A stretch of DNA of 64,000 bases from Undaria pinnatifida. Its lineage: Eukaryota; Sar; Phaeophyceae; Laminariales; Alariaceae. Shown one piece after another: positions 11,276 through 22,233 of this stretch; position 1 is the stretch's first letter, and each line of letters opens with the position of its first letter. The DNA lies in the NCBI GenBank assembly GCA_012845835.1, contig JABAKD010000027.1, positions 2,837,345 through 2,901,344 on the forward strand, in the 5' to 3' direction. Below the pieces are notes generated by a model, which was given only the letters and a program-made list of their open reading frames with translations, searched no databases and had not been told where the DNA came from. A program made the position numbers and the translations under genes.

Positions 11276-11590
11276 GAGGATCGCTCTAACGGCAGCCCCT
11301 ATTCAAAGACATTTCGACATCTTTCCCGCTAGCGTGAGCGTGAGTCTATGGCCTGTTAGGTCTTCGACAGTTAGGCAAGGTAAATATAGCACTTAGATCC
11401 TGGTTGAAAGAACTGTTATTGTTGTATTATTACCAGCGAGATAACAGAATGGGGACGTTCACCTCACTCGTCGAGACGTCGGTTCGTCACGACAATTTTG
11501 GAAATGGGTAAAACACGCCTTCAATCCACTATATTATCCACTATAATACATTATACGTCTTCTACCGCCTTACTCCGAACGTACCCAGCA

Positions 11591-11638
11591 CGGTGTGACG
11601 GTGTGACGGTGTGACGGTGTGACGGTTTGACGGTGTGA
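11591..11638 (+). repeat. 8-bp tandem repeat (GTGTGACG)6
   Basis: About six copies of an 8-bp unit, one with a T substitution (gtttgacg). It lies about 50 bp before the inner end of arm 2. No function is evident. Confidence 0.8.
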
Positions 11639-11689
11639 TCGAATACAAAGTTTATGTGTGACGTATACATATGTGAGATTTTTCTCGTG

Positions 11690-12384
11690 CAACCTAACAC
11701 TCCAGCTGTGAGATCGAATATTAGCTGTCGAAACTCATATTTGCAAGCTGTGTGTGATACTCCGATCGCGCGTATTACGGGTTGTGTGTCCTCATTAACG
11801 ATATAGGTCGGCGACTTCCCTTGTAACTACAGTGTAGTTATCAGGGTCGACAGGGTGATGCTAGGCAGTCTGTGCGCGGAAACTATAAAACCCGTTTCTG
11901 AGGGGTACAAAATCTGACAGCTGTGGAAGGAAATGCATCAGTTTATCAAGTGAATCCTGTAAGTCAAATAACCGGTGAGGGGAGGGCGGAAGTTTGAAGG
12001 ACGTGGGGGCCTGATTTTGATCAAAAGGGGGGCGGGTGGGGGGGAGGGGGGGGAGGGGGGGGGTGGGGCAGGTCTATTTGTGCGTGGAAACTATAAATAA
12101 TTCTTGTGGGGGAGGGCGGGGGATGTGGCGGGGGGGGGCGGGGGCGGGGGGGGAGGGCTTTAGGTCGCATAGATGTAGGGGTTGGCTATACGCGTGGTGC
12201 TAGGTCTAGGCGCTGGTGTGGGTGGTGGGGAAGGAGGGGGCATTGGGGACGGGGGTGGGTGGGAATTGCAGCAGCGGCATGGACGGCTCTGAAACGATAA
12301 CGAGGCGATATCAAGGGCGTGGAAGTGTTTATTACTCTGGCGGATTCGATAGTAGGTGGGGCGTTTGAGCAAGAGAAAGCAGGG

Positions 12385-12415
<31 letters not shown>

Positions 12416-14262
12416 GCGCGGGGGGGGGGGCGGGGGGGGGGGGGGGGGGGGGGGAGGGATTTTCAAGAGGTTTAGGTCGCATATAGTATTGGAGTCGAGG
12501 ATTTGGTCGACACTGATGTTCGCAACATTGTGTGTGATCCTCCGATCGCGCGTATTAATCATATATGTAGGGGCCTACTTTGCGCGCGGTGCTGGGTCTA
12601 GGCGATCGTGCGGGGTGTGGGGAAGGAGGAGGCGTTGGAGGTGGGGAGGGGGGATGAATGAAAGCTACGCCATAGATGGCTAGAAAGGTAATGACGCGAT
12701 ATCAATGGCTTATTAGTGTTTATTACTCTGGCCGATTTCGATTGTATGTGGGGTGTTTGAACAAACTGGGCGGAGAACAAAAGGGGGGGGGGGGGGAGAT
12801 GAGTTGGAGCTACGGCATGGATGGCTAGATGGACAATGAGATGATATCAGCTGGCTGGTAATGTTTACTACTCTGGCAGATTTTGATTTCAGGTCGTGCG
12901 TTTGAACAAGAGGGATCGGGGGGGGGAGGGGAGCGGGGGGGCGAACATTTCAATATGTGCGCGGAAACTATAAACCCTTGAAGGGGACGAATCTGACGGT
13001 TGCAGCAAGAAGACACCCCGATTTATCACCCGCCTGGTAATGTTTTTTTTTCTAGAAGGTTTGATGTTACATGTAGTATGCAACCCAGTTCTTGGGTGTA
13101 GTAAACAACGTGTTAAAAGCTTCATACTTTGTTATTGTACATGGATCGAATCCTAGAATATTTCAATCGATAGGTACAGTCATGTAGATACCATTTTTTC
13201 TGACATCGCTAACTATAAGAAAGAGATGCATATCGCCAAATACAACAGACGAGGTGATGGTCATGCAATGTCACCGACATTGCGAATGACAGGAAGAGAT
13301 GCGAATCGTTATTGTTTTGAAAGGAACGCTTAGTGTACACGCGCCCAATTACGTTACTTCGTTAGTCACACTTCGCTTGGCATAGGTTGAGAGGCGATCA
13401 TGCAGACGGTATGTACGGAATACCTTACGTAATAAGTTGGTAGTGCGGTTTACCGCAATATTAGCATACTTCTCTGTACCTCCTTTTCACATTATTTTTT
13501 GCCTCACATATACGATTTTACGCCTATGATTTTTGCCGTGCCGATGTGGGGCTCTGAGGTCGCCAAATCCAAGACAGAGATACATCTTATAAATACACCA
13601 ATCGAGGTGACGTGGGCATGCGATGTCACCACTATTGAACGCGAGGGTGACTTTACTTTGTTAAGCATATGCTTCTTCGTGTGGTAGAGGTTGTCAGGCG
13701 ATCATGCAAACGGCCAGAGGCACGAAATACCCTGCGTAATAGGTTGGTAGTGTGGTCTACCGCAGTGTGAACATAACTGTCTGTACTTCTTTTTCACATT
13801 GCTATTATCTAGTGTACGATTATACGCCCTGTTTTCTCCCCACTGTCGTCGAACATGTTGTGGTCCTGTCGATGTCGCGTCCATGTCTGGTGCTCTTGTT
13901 AGTGGTGCTCATGAAAACATGCCCTAGCGTGTAGTAGATGCTCGCTGAGTGGTGTTTCTTTCCTTTACATCAAGCCAGGTAGTATATGTCAACGCAACCG
14001 CTTGCGTGAAAACGACAAATAAAATTCCGCACACACCTGATACAGAGGAGACGCGGCCCGAAGATTGTTCAGTATACCGACGGTCAGGAACAGGTTATCG
14101 AGCAGCGCACTTCATTTTTACTACCGCTCCTCACTCCACCTAAGACACTACGGGCATGCGTTGGACCCAGTTCGCTGATGCCCGAAACCAATTGCAAAGG
14201 AGGTGATGTGGTGGGCGAATGCTATAATGATGGGCGCTGCTACGATTACCTCGTCTCTCTAT
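11690..14262 (+). repeat. G-tract modular repeat arm 2 (near full length)
   Basis: Colinear and very similar to arm 11 (59803-62375) from 'cactccagctgtgagatcga' to 'gctgctacgattacct'. The inner half holds several degenerate copies of a box of about 45 bp (core 'gcgcggaaactataaa' then a pyrimidine/GGGG step and 'aatctgacgg' or 'acag'), each followed by a G run. It also holds repeated 'ggtgctaggtctaggcg' and 'atggatggct' boxes. A 35-bp A run and a G run lie at 12386-12455. The outer half has two diverged tandem units of about 300 bp, each with 'aggcgatcatgca..acgg' and 'gcctatgatttttgccgtgc'. No frame is conserved as protein between copies. Its head-to-head partner is arm 1. Confidence 0.85.
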
Positions 14263-15270
14263 ATATTAATATAACATTTAAACAATATTTATATGACACC
14301 ACAAGAATGTCGCACATGAATAATAAACGAAAAGAAAGTGAAATAGAATCCGCCTACCTACGTATTAGGCCAATTCTGATACATACGATTCACCGCTGAC
14401 GAATGAAACCGACTACATACACCGCATACCACCTAGGAAACAAACTAATGTACCACTCCGACGAGAAAACAATAAATCAACAAGAAAACAATAAACAAAC
14501 GAGAAAAATACCAAACGGAGAAGGAGAGTTATCAGCACGGGGGTTATGTGCATCACATTCGATTCGAGTTAGGCATCACAATGCATTGCCAATCCTATTG
14601 GGGTAGTGGTCTTCGGCCGCGCCTTGACCGCGTGTCTATCCATGGGCCCATACGTATATTTCGGGTAATACTTCGCCACGCGCGGAGCTCAACTTTCAGG
14701 TTTTTTTTCTGAAAATCGTAAATAACCTACTTGCACCACGCGCGCCGGGTACGTCAGTGTACCTGAGCTAAATTATCATGTCATCCCTGAGTGACTATGG
14801 TGTTATTGAACAGTCGTCCACGTCGACCCATGGTGGTACTCCCTCGATCTACTCCAACATTTTTCTTGAGGCAAGACGATCACAGTCGGCTTTTCTTAGG
14901 ACGGAGTGCGAATGCTTTCGCAGCGTGCCCACATAACCATACGACGAAAAGCCTTAACGCCACAACCACTAACACTGTGTGCCATAAAGAGCCCCAAAGC
15001 TTATCAAGGATAGCGCTGCTACAGTAGTAGCATTATGCAAGGGTGACCTGTCAATCACATCGATCAAACCGAGGTGCGACGACTGAAAGCAATGAATTTG
15101 TGATCATAATTATACCTGGTACGTCGCAACGCCATCTGATATCTGTTGTCGCCTATTCGAAAACGTATCGATACCAATTCTACAACAACAACGCGTCAAG
15201 GGACCCGCGAGAGCTCATTGCCACATGGACGGAAACGCCATCTGCTATGTATATTCCGAAATGAATCAGT
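14263..15270. other. No gene recognised; 3' flank of the spliced gene
   Basis: Short ORFs only, none with a motif. An A-rich stretch at 14460-14520 has repeated 'gaaaacaataaa' phrases. The interval from about 15270 leftward is downstream of the glycosyltransferase-like gene and would hold its 3' UTR; I did not find a decisive polyadenylation signal. Confidence 0.35.
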
Positions 15271-15277
15271 ACGACTA

Positions 15278-18200
15278 CTAAACCCGCGACACGCTCCTGG
15301 TGGCAATGAGCTCGTCCAGTGCACCCCGTAGTAGTTTTGTTGACGTTAAAACCGGATCACGCCATGAACCCGCTATCGGAACCCACAAGTACCCTCTTTC
15401 TGCCACAGCAAGGGGGGGGGTCAGTTTATATTGGGAGGGGGTATAATTGCCACCGCAATCCGTCGAAAAGAGTGAGATTCCCTTCGATAGCAAACCGGCG
15501 ATCTGGCCAAAGGTGCTGCATCCCATCAATACGGCATCCGCTTGAATCATGCAGGACAAGGCGTTTTTGACATTCGGGCCAACGTGAAGCACGATGGGCC
15601 TGCCGGCGACGTGAAATATCCCAGACCGGTTCGAACTGCAGAATAAGCCAGCTTTCTTTTCGGGGCAGTCCCCTGGTGTTTCCGCCGCCAAACACGCCGG
15701 TATCTGCGTACGGAAAGGACAGCATGATGATACTGATAAGACATAAATTGCGTAGTAAAATTGTTTATGCATCCCATCCATCCATTCCACCCAGAGTTCA
15801 CAAATCACGACCCAGCCCATCTCCTGCGTACAAGCTAAAGGTTGAAGAGATTTATCACCTACTGTCGGGTATTGACACCTCCTATTGGTTGGGGACTTGC
15901 ACACCACAACCCGGCGTCGTCAGGTAGCACCAGTAGTAGTGTAATGTTGAATGTAACGAAATCTGCGGATGGTACAGGCCTAAACTAGCCCCGGATCCAC
16001 GCGCTGCGCGGGTAACATCACCGTAAATTTGACTCCCTATGTGATCACTGGGAAGTAAAAGAAGAAAGCAACAGGCCGGCATAACAAGACAGTACACCAG
16101 CACAAATTCGAGCTATGGTGATCGATTCTGTTCAACTATGACCATATTTACTGACCTGATCAAGTTCAACTGGCCATGTCGGGAACTCGTCGAACAAGCC
16201 AGTTTCCCCCGATGGGCACGGAATAAGAGTTTCGGAGAAGATGTGAAACAGCGGTGGTGGCAGTCCCATTCCCACCACTTCTTGCATGACCGAGGCCATA
16301 AACGCATCCAGCAGCCGGAAGTATTCCAGACTGCCGTCCTGAAACTCGCGTCTATCGCCCAGTCGGACGTGGATAGCGAAATTTAGTCGGCTTGAGCTGT
16401 ATGCACACTCTGCATTGTCGTCATACCTACGATGAAGACGCGATCAAGTTGAATAGGAGTGTCAGGACATCGCAAGGCAGAGAAGGGCCGTAGAAACTCC
16501 GGCATTTCAGGTTTGGTCGATTTCGCACGGGGCGGAAAAATAGTGTTGTCTGGAACCGCAGCCAGCTGGTTTGACCAGAAAACCATTAGAAGTGTACAGG
16601 AGGCGAAGTACGAAGAAAGGTGATGTAGAAAGTTCTTAATTGGAAGCGTCCTTCAACTCCCGACGTGTAAAAGAGCGGCAAGTGGAAGCTGAAATACTAG
16701 ACTATATTTGTATAACAAGGATCAATCCTGATGGTCTTGTTAGATCATACCAGGTACCAGGTAAGTTTCAATATCGGTTCAGCTTATTCACCCACCATGG
16801 ACGGGGATGCCGGTGGAAATTCTGCCGAGCCTCGCGGAGAACTGTCCGAACAGAATGCCGCCTGGCTTCATCCCAATTTCCTACAGAGAGAAGATGTTGG
16901 CTTGCAAAGGTCGCACTAATTTTAAACAGTACGTGATCATATGGGAAGTCCGCGTAGCCAGTGTTCTCAAGCTCCATCTTCACGCTCTCGATCTTTTCGG
17001 CTTCCTCCAACCCCGTCTGTAGATTCAGCAAAACAGCAGAGAAAGAGGAGAAATTGCTATAATATGTTGCGGGTGGATGCTGGCTGCTTTTTTTGTGTGT
17101 AGACAGCAAACACTGGGCGGGTAGTTTGCTGCCATCGGTGTAGCGCGCCGTTTCCTTCGGATATAATTTCAGCGTGGACAGGGACGGAACACGAACGAAA
17201 CAGGAGGATCCCCATGCTTACACCAGAAACGACGATTGATGGAGCCATACCAACTTGCAGGCTTTAGGGCTGACACCCTGCAGCGTAAGTGATATATTTG
17301 TAACCGTGCTCGACCGACGTACCAGATACATCATGAGCTATATCCCAGGCTTTTTCGCGCGTGTTAATTGCATTTTAAACGAGGACCGCCATCAATCTAA
17401 TGAGCCGTAGTGCCATATTTGCGTGATCGAAGACACATACATACCAAAGACGAGAAAAAAAGGGAAACGACGACCAATTACAGGCAATGCTACCCATGTG
17501 CGCAATTAAGGGTGGCGAGTACCGTCGCGACGGAAGGAACGCCAACCCAGCGATGATATCTAGAATATAGAATTCGACGCATTGGACAAGGATGCGAATC
17601 AAGGGCTAGTCGGAAAAAACAGTGCGCAGTGTCTTGCTAGTGCTCGATCGTATACGCGCGCCCGCCGACGCCAACTACTCGTCAGGGGCTACGCCAATAC
17701 CTAACATAAGGGCCGCTTCAGCTACGAAGGAGCAAAGGCGTTTCCCTTCTGTACGTATAGCTGAAGCACTTTCCGCTGTCTACCACAACGTGTCGGCTAG
17801 TAAACCGAATCTTCTGTGACATAAAAAAAACGGAACAGCGAACAGTGAAATGATACCAGTACGATATACCATTAGCAACCAGGTACGACTATTCTGCAGA
17901 TGGACATCGACTGTTTTTTCATTTTTCTCGTGCATGGTTAGACTAATTACGAACGTCGCGAGTGTCACATTCACAACTAGCAAACATGTGCAAGTAAGTA
18001 CCGTCCGAAGAAATGGAGGGATAGCCTGTAGTCGCACTGGGTGCCGAAGTTTTCGAAGAGCTACGTCGTCTCTAGTAGAGCGTTTATGCATTTCCATGCT
18101 GTCGTTAGTGGTCGATCTGCTGCTGTTTCGCAAGCAAGCACGAACCGTATCTGATTTAATCCTCTCTACGTTTTCAAACGTGACTTGCCTCTACGACCTT

Positions 18201-18779
18201 CATCTTTCCCCCTTCGGGTATGCTGACCGATGGGACGTCGAACTGAAAATACTCCAGCCAATTTATGACCGAACAACGACGCATTGCCTGCAATTCGTCG
18301 GGCGGCTTGGAGAAGTCCATCTCTGGAGTGGTCGCAGCCCGATGACAGTACATCACCGTTCCGTTGCCTCCGTCCACAAGTCTTTTACCCCACTCTGGCG
18401 TGACCCAATCGCAGCCCATTTCCTCAGCAAATATCCATGTCGAGAAGTGCCGGATGGTCGAACTTCCCACGCCGTCATTAGCGTGATCCGCCGCAACCAA
18501 ACATGGCGATCCCACTTGCTTCAGCTCAGAGGTTTGCTGCCTCCAGAAATCCACATGGGGCAATCGACCTTGAAGGCGTGCGAGCACCGTTCGGGTGTAT
18601 CGCTGCCAGACATCGACACAGTCATCGAACGTCCATGCAGACCCTGGGTGCCCTCCCAACCTAAAATCTGCGCAGGCGTAGTCGGTGTCTACAGCACTTT
18701 CATGGCCAGACGCGGGAAGCGGTTGGAGAAGTAGGCCGAGAGGTAGTGCGAAAAATGCTGCTTGCCACAGGCGCCCCAT
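15278..18779 (-). CDS. Glycosyltransferase-like secretory protein, five exons
   Basis: I reconstructed five minus-strand exons: 18779-18198, 17016-16933, 16880-16792, 16426-16156 and 15703-15278 (TAG at 15280-15278). The total is 1452 bp, in frame, giving 483 residues. Intron phases agree at every junction (0, 0, 2, 0). Donors read AAG/GTCGTA, CAC/GTACTG, TGG/GTGAAT and CAG/GTCAGT; all acceptors end in AG after a pyrimidine-rich tract. Intron lengths are 1181, 52, 365 and 452 bp. Residues 1-25 form a hydrophobic signal peptide ending ASG. Exon 1 contains FSTWIFAEEMGCDWVTPEWG. HVRLGD at residues 271-276 matches the HxRxGD nucleotide-sugar-binding motif of fucosyltransferase-like GT-B enzymes. 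QADAVLMGCSTFGQIAGLLS (396-415) resembles the later Asp/Ser motif of such enzymes. I infer a Golgi or ER sugar transferase; donor and acceptor are unknown. The first intron could alternatively use a GC donor at GAG/GCAAGT (exon end 18189), adding three codons. Confidence 0.75.
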
Positions 18780-19700
18780 GACGGCCGGTGGTAATTTAGT
18801 TCTATGCTATCGACGAGGGCTGAGGAGAAAGCAAAATCACAGGGGAGGGTGAACAGAAACGTCAGAGCCTGAGCATAAAAGCAGGCAATCACTAGTACCT
18901 GTCAATAGGTCTTGACAGGCATCCTAGTCGATCGAGGAGATCAATTAATGTTGCAAGCGGAATTCGTGGTATTAAAACGGTTTTACCAACACTAGGTTAG
19001 GGCTAGTTTAGCATTCTGATGGTAGACTTGTTCTTGCAATATTATACCGAAGCAGATGAAAAACCCTCAAAACGGTGTACGAATTTAAATATTGAGAAAA
19101 AAAAAAAAAGTCTGCAATATGCATAACCTTAATTTGTCCACGTAGGTGGGCAAGGCACCGCTTGCTACACCATAACTGGCATCTATTTTCTACTTGCTAC
19201 TGAATACAAGCGGGGACGACTATCTAACTTTCGACGATGCCGACAGAAGGTGGGGGTAGACTCCAGGTACAACACGAACAAGGCACTTGTCCTGGTGTCT
19301 GTTGGCAGTGCTGAACGTCCTATAGCGCAAGTTGAAAAACATGGGTGGAAATCAACAGCAGGGAATTGGAGTGATGGACCTGCCGCGTCAACCCCACTAC
19401 GGATACAGCATACCAACGTACGGACACGACTGCAACCACGGCTTGTTCAGTAGATCGTGGAGTGTGAAACATCGCGGGAATCACGCTGACGGCTGAATAG
19501 TCCGCAAAGACGTAAACGGCAACAAAGACAGCAAAGAAAACAGTCGTATTCTAGCATTGATTGAGTGCATCTCTTCTGGCGCACAAAATACCTACCAAAG
19601 CACTATTAGTAACAGATGCTCGGTAACTGCTCAAGCCTTCGACAATATCGTGTTTTTGCGTGGGTCCTCACGGGACTTGCACTGAGAGGCCAGAATATAC
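18780..19700. other. Upstream region of the spliced gene; nothing else recognised
   Basis: The promoter of the minus-strand gene should lie here, from 18780 rightward. I see no convincing TATA box at a fixed distance. A 13-bp A run occurs at about 19097. ORFs on both strands at 19183-19453 lack motifs. Confidence 0.3.
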
Positions 19701-19721
19701 CATGAACATCACGGGGGGCCA

Positions 19722-20036
19722 ATGAACTCCCCTACGCGGAGAAAAAACGAGCAGGAGGGAAGACAGCAAGAAATATTGCCCCCTCTGAAGGTGGAATCAG
19801 GGAACCGGGGAAATTCGAATCCAATCCTTAACGCTGAGAGCCCAACTGGCGCCCAAACCGAGCCAGAGACAGTTGAAAATGCCAAAATAGATAGTACCGC
19901 GGCTGCGCTGCTATCACCTTTCGTTTCATTGTTCTCAACTGTGAATCGCGATATTCAACTCGTGGCCCACGAGTTCCTCCTTACACTAGTATTGAGTAAA
20001 AAAACCCTAAAAACGTCTTTCTCGACGTTTTTCTGA
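19722..20036 (+). CDS. Hypothetical ORF, 104 residues
   Basis: An open frame with a charged, low-complexity N-terminal half (Arg/Glu/Gln/Asn/Pro) and a more hydrophobic C-terminal half (AALLSPFVSLFSTVNRDIQL). I recognise no family. The shift in composition and the absence of a recognisable splice context leave open whether this is an exon, a retroelement fragment or chance. Confidence 0.15.
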   Translation: MNSPTRRKNEQEGRQQEILPPLKVESGNRGNSNPILNAESPTGAQTEPETVENAKIDSTAAALLSPFVSLFSTVNRDIQLVAHEFLLTLVLSKKTLKTSFSTFF

Positions 20037-20057
20037 TAAATAAATTCAGTTGTAGGG

Positions 20058-20205
20058 CTACTGTGTGTTGTGTGTTGTGTTTTGTGTGTGTTGTGTGTTG
20101 TGTGTTGTGTCTATTGCCTTGTGTGTTGTGGTTGTGGTCGTGGTTGTTGTTGCGTGTTGTGGTTGTGGTTTGTGGTTGTGGGTTATGGTTGTGGTGGTCC
20201 CTCTG
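20058..20205 (+). repeat. TGTGTTG / TGGTTG low-complexity repeat
   Basis: Repeated GTGTTGT followed by GGTTGTGG and GGTTGTTG units. The Cys/Val-rich ORFs over it in all three plus frames are translations of the repeat. Confidence 0.85.
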
Positions 20206-20422
20206 TATTATCAGAGATGGATGGAGCAAGAGGTTTTCGAGACAAGATAGGACAAAAACAGAAACTCTGCGCCTATAGTCTAGATTGCTGAGGCACTTCA
20301 GTCGATCAAAAAGGGAGAATCGAGCTTGCAGTGGCAGGCGGGGCAGTTGACGAACGCGGTAAAAATGGAAACAGCGGCATAGGGCGGAGAACGCCTGTCA
20401 GGAGCGCGCCCTGGGGTTCGGG

Positions 20423-20770
20423 TTGCCGATTCGGTGCATTGTGGCGGCAGCTGCATTCGTACTGGTTATTACTGCTGTGTTTCCGAAACAAGGACGGGGC
20501 ACAGTTTTCGATTTGGGTCGGACAGAGGGGGGCAAATCCACGACGGCGATTACACTGACAGCTTCGCCGCATTTTGTTTCATATTCGGCGGCGCATGGGT
20601 CGAGAGGAGCCTACAAAAGAGAGCATGCTCACGCCAGGAGCAACGAACAACGGTATCGGACTCCAGCTATTTTTTTGAGGCCTGGTGGTTTGAGAATCGT
20701 CAACAACAGGAGAACCGCGAATAAACATAGGGATATGGCGGGGGCTGTCGAGCAGGAGTGGCTGGTTTAA
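20423..20770 (+). CDS. Hypothetical ORF with N-terminal hydrophobic segment
   Basis: 115 codons. Residues 5-20 (CIVAAAAFVLVITAVF) form one hydrophobic segment, compatible with a signal peptide or type II membrane anchor, followed by a basic, low-complexity remainder. No family is recognised. The minus-strand frame over the same DNA is also open, so this may be chance or a fragment of a first exon. Confidence 0.2.
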   Translation: MPIRCIVAAAAFVLVITAVFPKQGRGTVFDLGRTEGGKSTTAITLTASPHFVSYSAAHGSRGAYKREHAHARSNEQRYRTPAIFLRPGGLRIVNNRRTANKHRDMAGAVEQEWLV

Positions 20771-20877
20771 ACAGGTATGGGAGTGCATATATTGGACTTG
20801 GATGGGGCGAGCAAGAAAGAAAGTTCTGCTGCAGCTCAAGGACATCGACTTCCAGGCACAGGTATTGGATAAGCTGG

Positions 20878-21022
20878 GCAGCGTTGTTGTTGTTGTTGTC
20901 GTTGTTCTCACAATACCTCGAATGTTCAAGTCCGCCCGTGGTCACAGGACGGGCTCCAGTCACTCTGGAGAGGAAGAATACCCCACGGACAAGCACAAAC
21001 CATAAATGCTACACGCATAAAT
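20878..21022 (-). mobile_element. (AAC)n-tailed retroposon R2, short copy
   Basis: On the minus strand it ends in an (AAC)n tail, seen on the plus strand as GTTGTTGTTGTT at 20884. Upstream in element orientation lies the segment whose plus-strand form is 'gtggtcacaggacgggctcc' then 'agtcactctgga'. It matches the 3' ends of copies at 43745-44128, 47948-48235 and 57700-58092 and is the shortest, consistent with 5' truncation. Confidence 0.6.
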
Positions 21023-21023
21023 A

Positions 21024-21620
21024 CACATAATGTACAGTTTCCACGCACAGAATGAGCTGCCCCCCCCGCCCCCCCCCCCCGCCCCAACCCCCCCGCCCCC
21101 CTATAATAAACTGGTGCATTTCTTTTTCTTTTTTTCCTCCCCAAAACCGTCAGATTTATCCCCTTGAAAGGATTTATAGCTTATATGCACAAATTGCCCG
21201 CCCGTCCGCCCCCGCCCCCCTTCCCCCCCCTCCCTCCCCCCTCCCCCCCCCCACCCCCTCCAACCCCGCTCGCTTTTGATCAAAACCAAGTCCCACGTCC
21301 TTCAAAACTCCGCCCCCTCCTCACCGGTTATTCGAGTTACAGGATTCACTTGATAAACAGACACACTTCCCTATACAGCTGTCAGATTTTGTCCCCCTCA
21401 GAAACGGGTTTTATAGTTTCCGCGCACAGACTGACTAACATCACCCTGTTGACCCTGATAGCTGCACTGTAGTTGTAAGGGGAGTCGCCGACCTATATCC
21501 TTAATGAGGACACACAACTCGTACTACGCGCGATCGGAGTATCGCACACAGCTTGCAAAGATGAGTTTCGACGAAATCTTCAATCTCACAGCTGGAGTGT
21601 ATTTTCATGTTTTATATCGA
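21024..21620 (-). repeat. G-tract modular repeat arm 3
   Basis: Inner part of an arm in minus orientation: 'gtttccacgcaca' boxes, C runs, TTTTGATCAAAA, 'cagaaacgggttttatagtt', and the inner terminus 'tctcacagctggagtgtatt' at about 21584-21603. The outer end is cut at about 21024, abutting retroposon R2. Confidence 0.8.
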
Positions 21621-21621
21621 G

Positions 21622-21758
21622 CTATATCCTTAATGAGGACACACAACCCGTAATACGCGCGATCGGAGTATCACACACAGCTTGCAAAGATGAGTTTCGA
21701 CAAAATACTCGATCTCACAGCTGGGGGGTATTTTAATTTTTGTAAAATACTGAAGTAC
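21622..21758 (-). repeat. Second copy of the arm inner terminus
   Basis: About 137 bp repeating the terminal stretch of arm 3 in the same orientation ('atatccttaatgaggacaca' to 'tcacagctggggggtatttt'). Arm 3 therefore carries a tandem duplication of its inner end. It directly faces arm 4 across a 16-bp spacer. Confidence 0.75.
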
Positions 21759-21774
21759 TCCGAGTATATATTAT

Positions 21775-22233
21775 AAAAAATGAAAATACACTCCAGCTGT
21801 GAGATCGAAGATTTCGTCGAAACTCATCTTTGCAAGCTGTGTGTGATACTTCGATCGCGCGTATTACGAGTTGTGTGTCCTCATTGAGGATATAGGTCGG
21901 TGACTCCCCTTACAACTACAGTGTAGCTATCAGGGTCAACCGGGTGATTTTAGTCGGTCTGTGCGCGGAAACTATAAAACCCGTTTCTGAGGGGGACAAA
22001 ATCTGACAGCTGTGGAGGGAAATGTATCCTTTTATCAAGTGAATCTTGTAAGTCGAATACCCGGTGCGGGGGGGGGGCGGAGTTTTGAAGGACGTGGAGG
22101 CCTGGTTTTGATCAAAAGCGAGCGGGGTTGGAGGGGGGGGGGGGGGGGGGGGAAGGGGGGCGGGGGCGGACGGGCGGGCAATTTGTGCATGTAAGCTAAA
22201 TCTTTTCAAGGGGATAAATCTGACGGTATCATA
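21775..22233 (+). repeat. G-tract modular repeat arm 4
   Basis: Plus-orientation inner arm beginning ATTATAAAAAATGAAAATAC and ending near 22233 after 'ggggataaatctgacggt'. It includes a G run of about 20 at 22134-22152. It is head-to-head with arm 3 and the duplicated terminus, with only 'tgaagtactccgagtata' between them. Confidence 0.8.

Noticed and set aside
5578-11400. LTRs of the copia element
   Set aside because: I looked for a direct repeat of 5578-6370 after 10403 and found none by eye. A dot plot would be decisive; LTRs may be deleted or too diverged.
17850-18734. Longest plus-strand ORF in the region (294 codons)
   Set aside because: It overlaps exon 1 of the spliced minus-strand gene antisense. 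The minus frame has a signal peptide, coherent composition and consistent splice phases; the plus frame has no recognisable domain.
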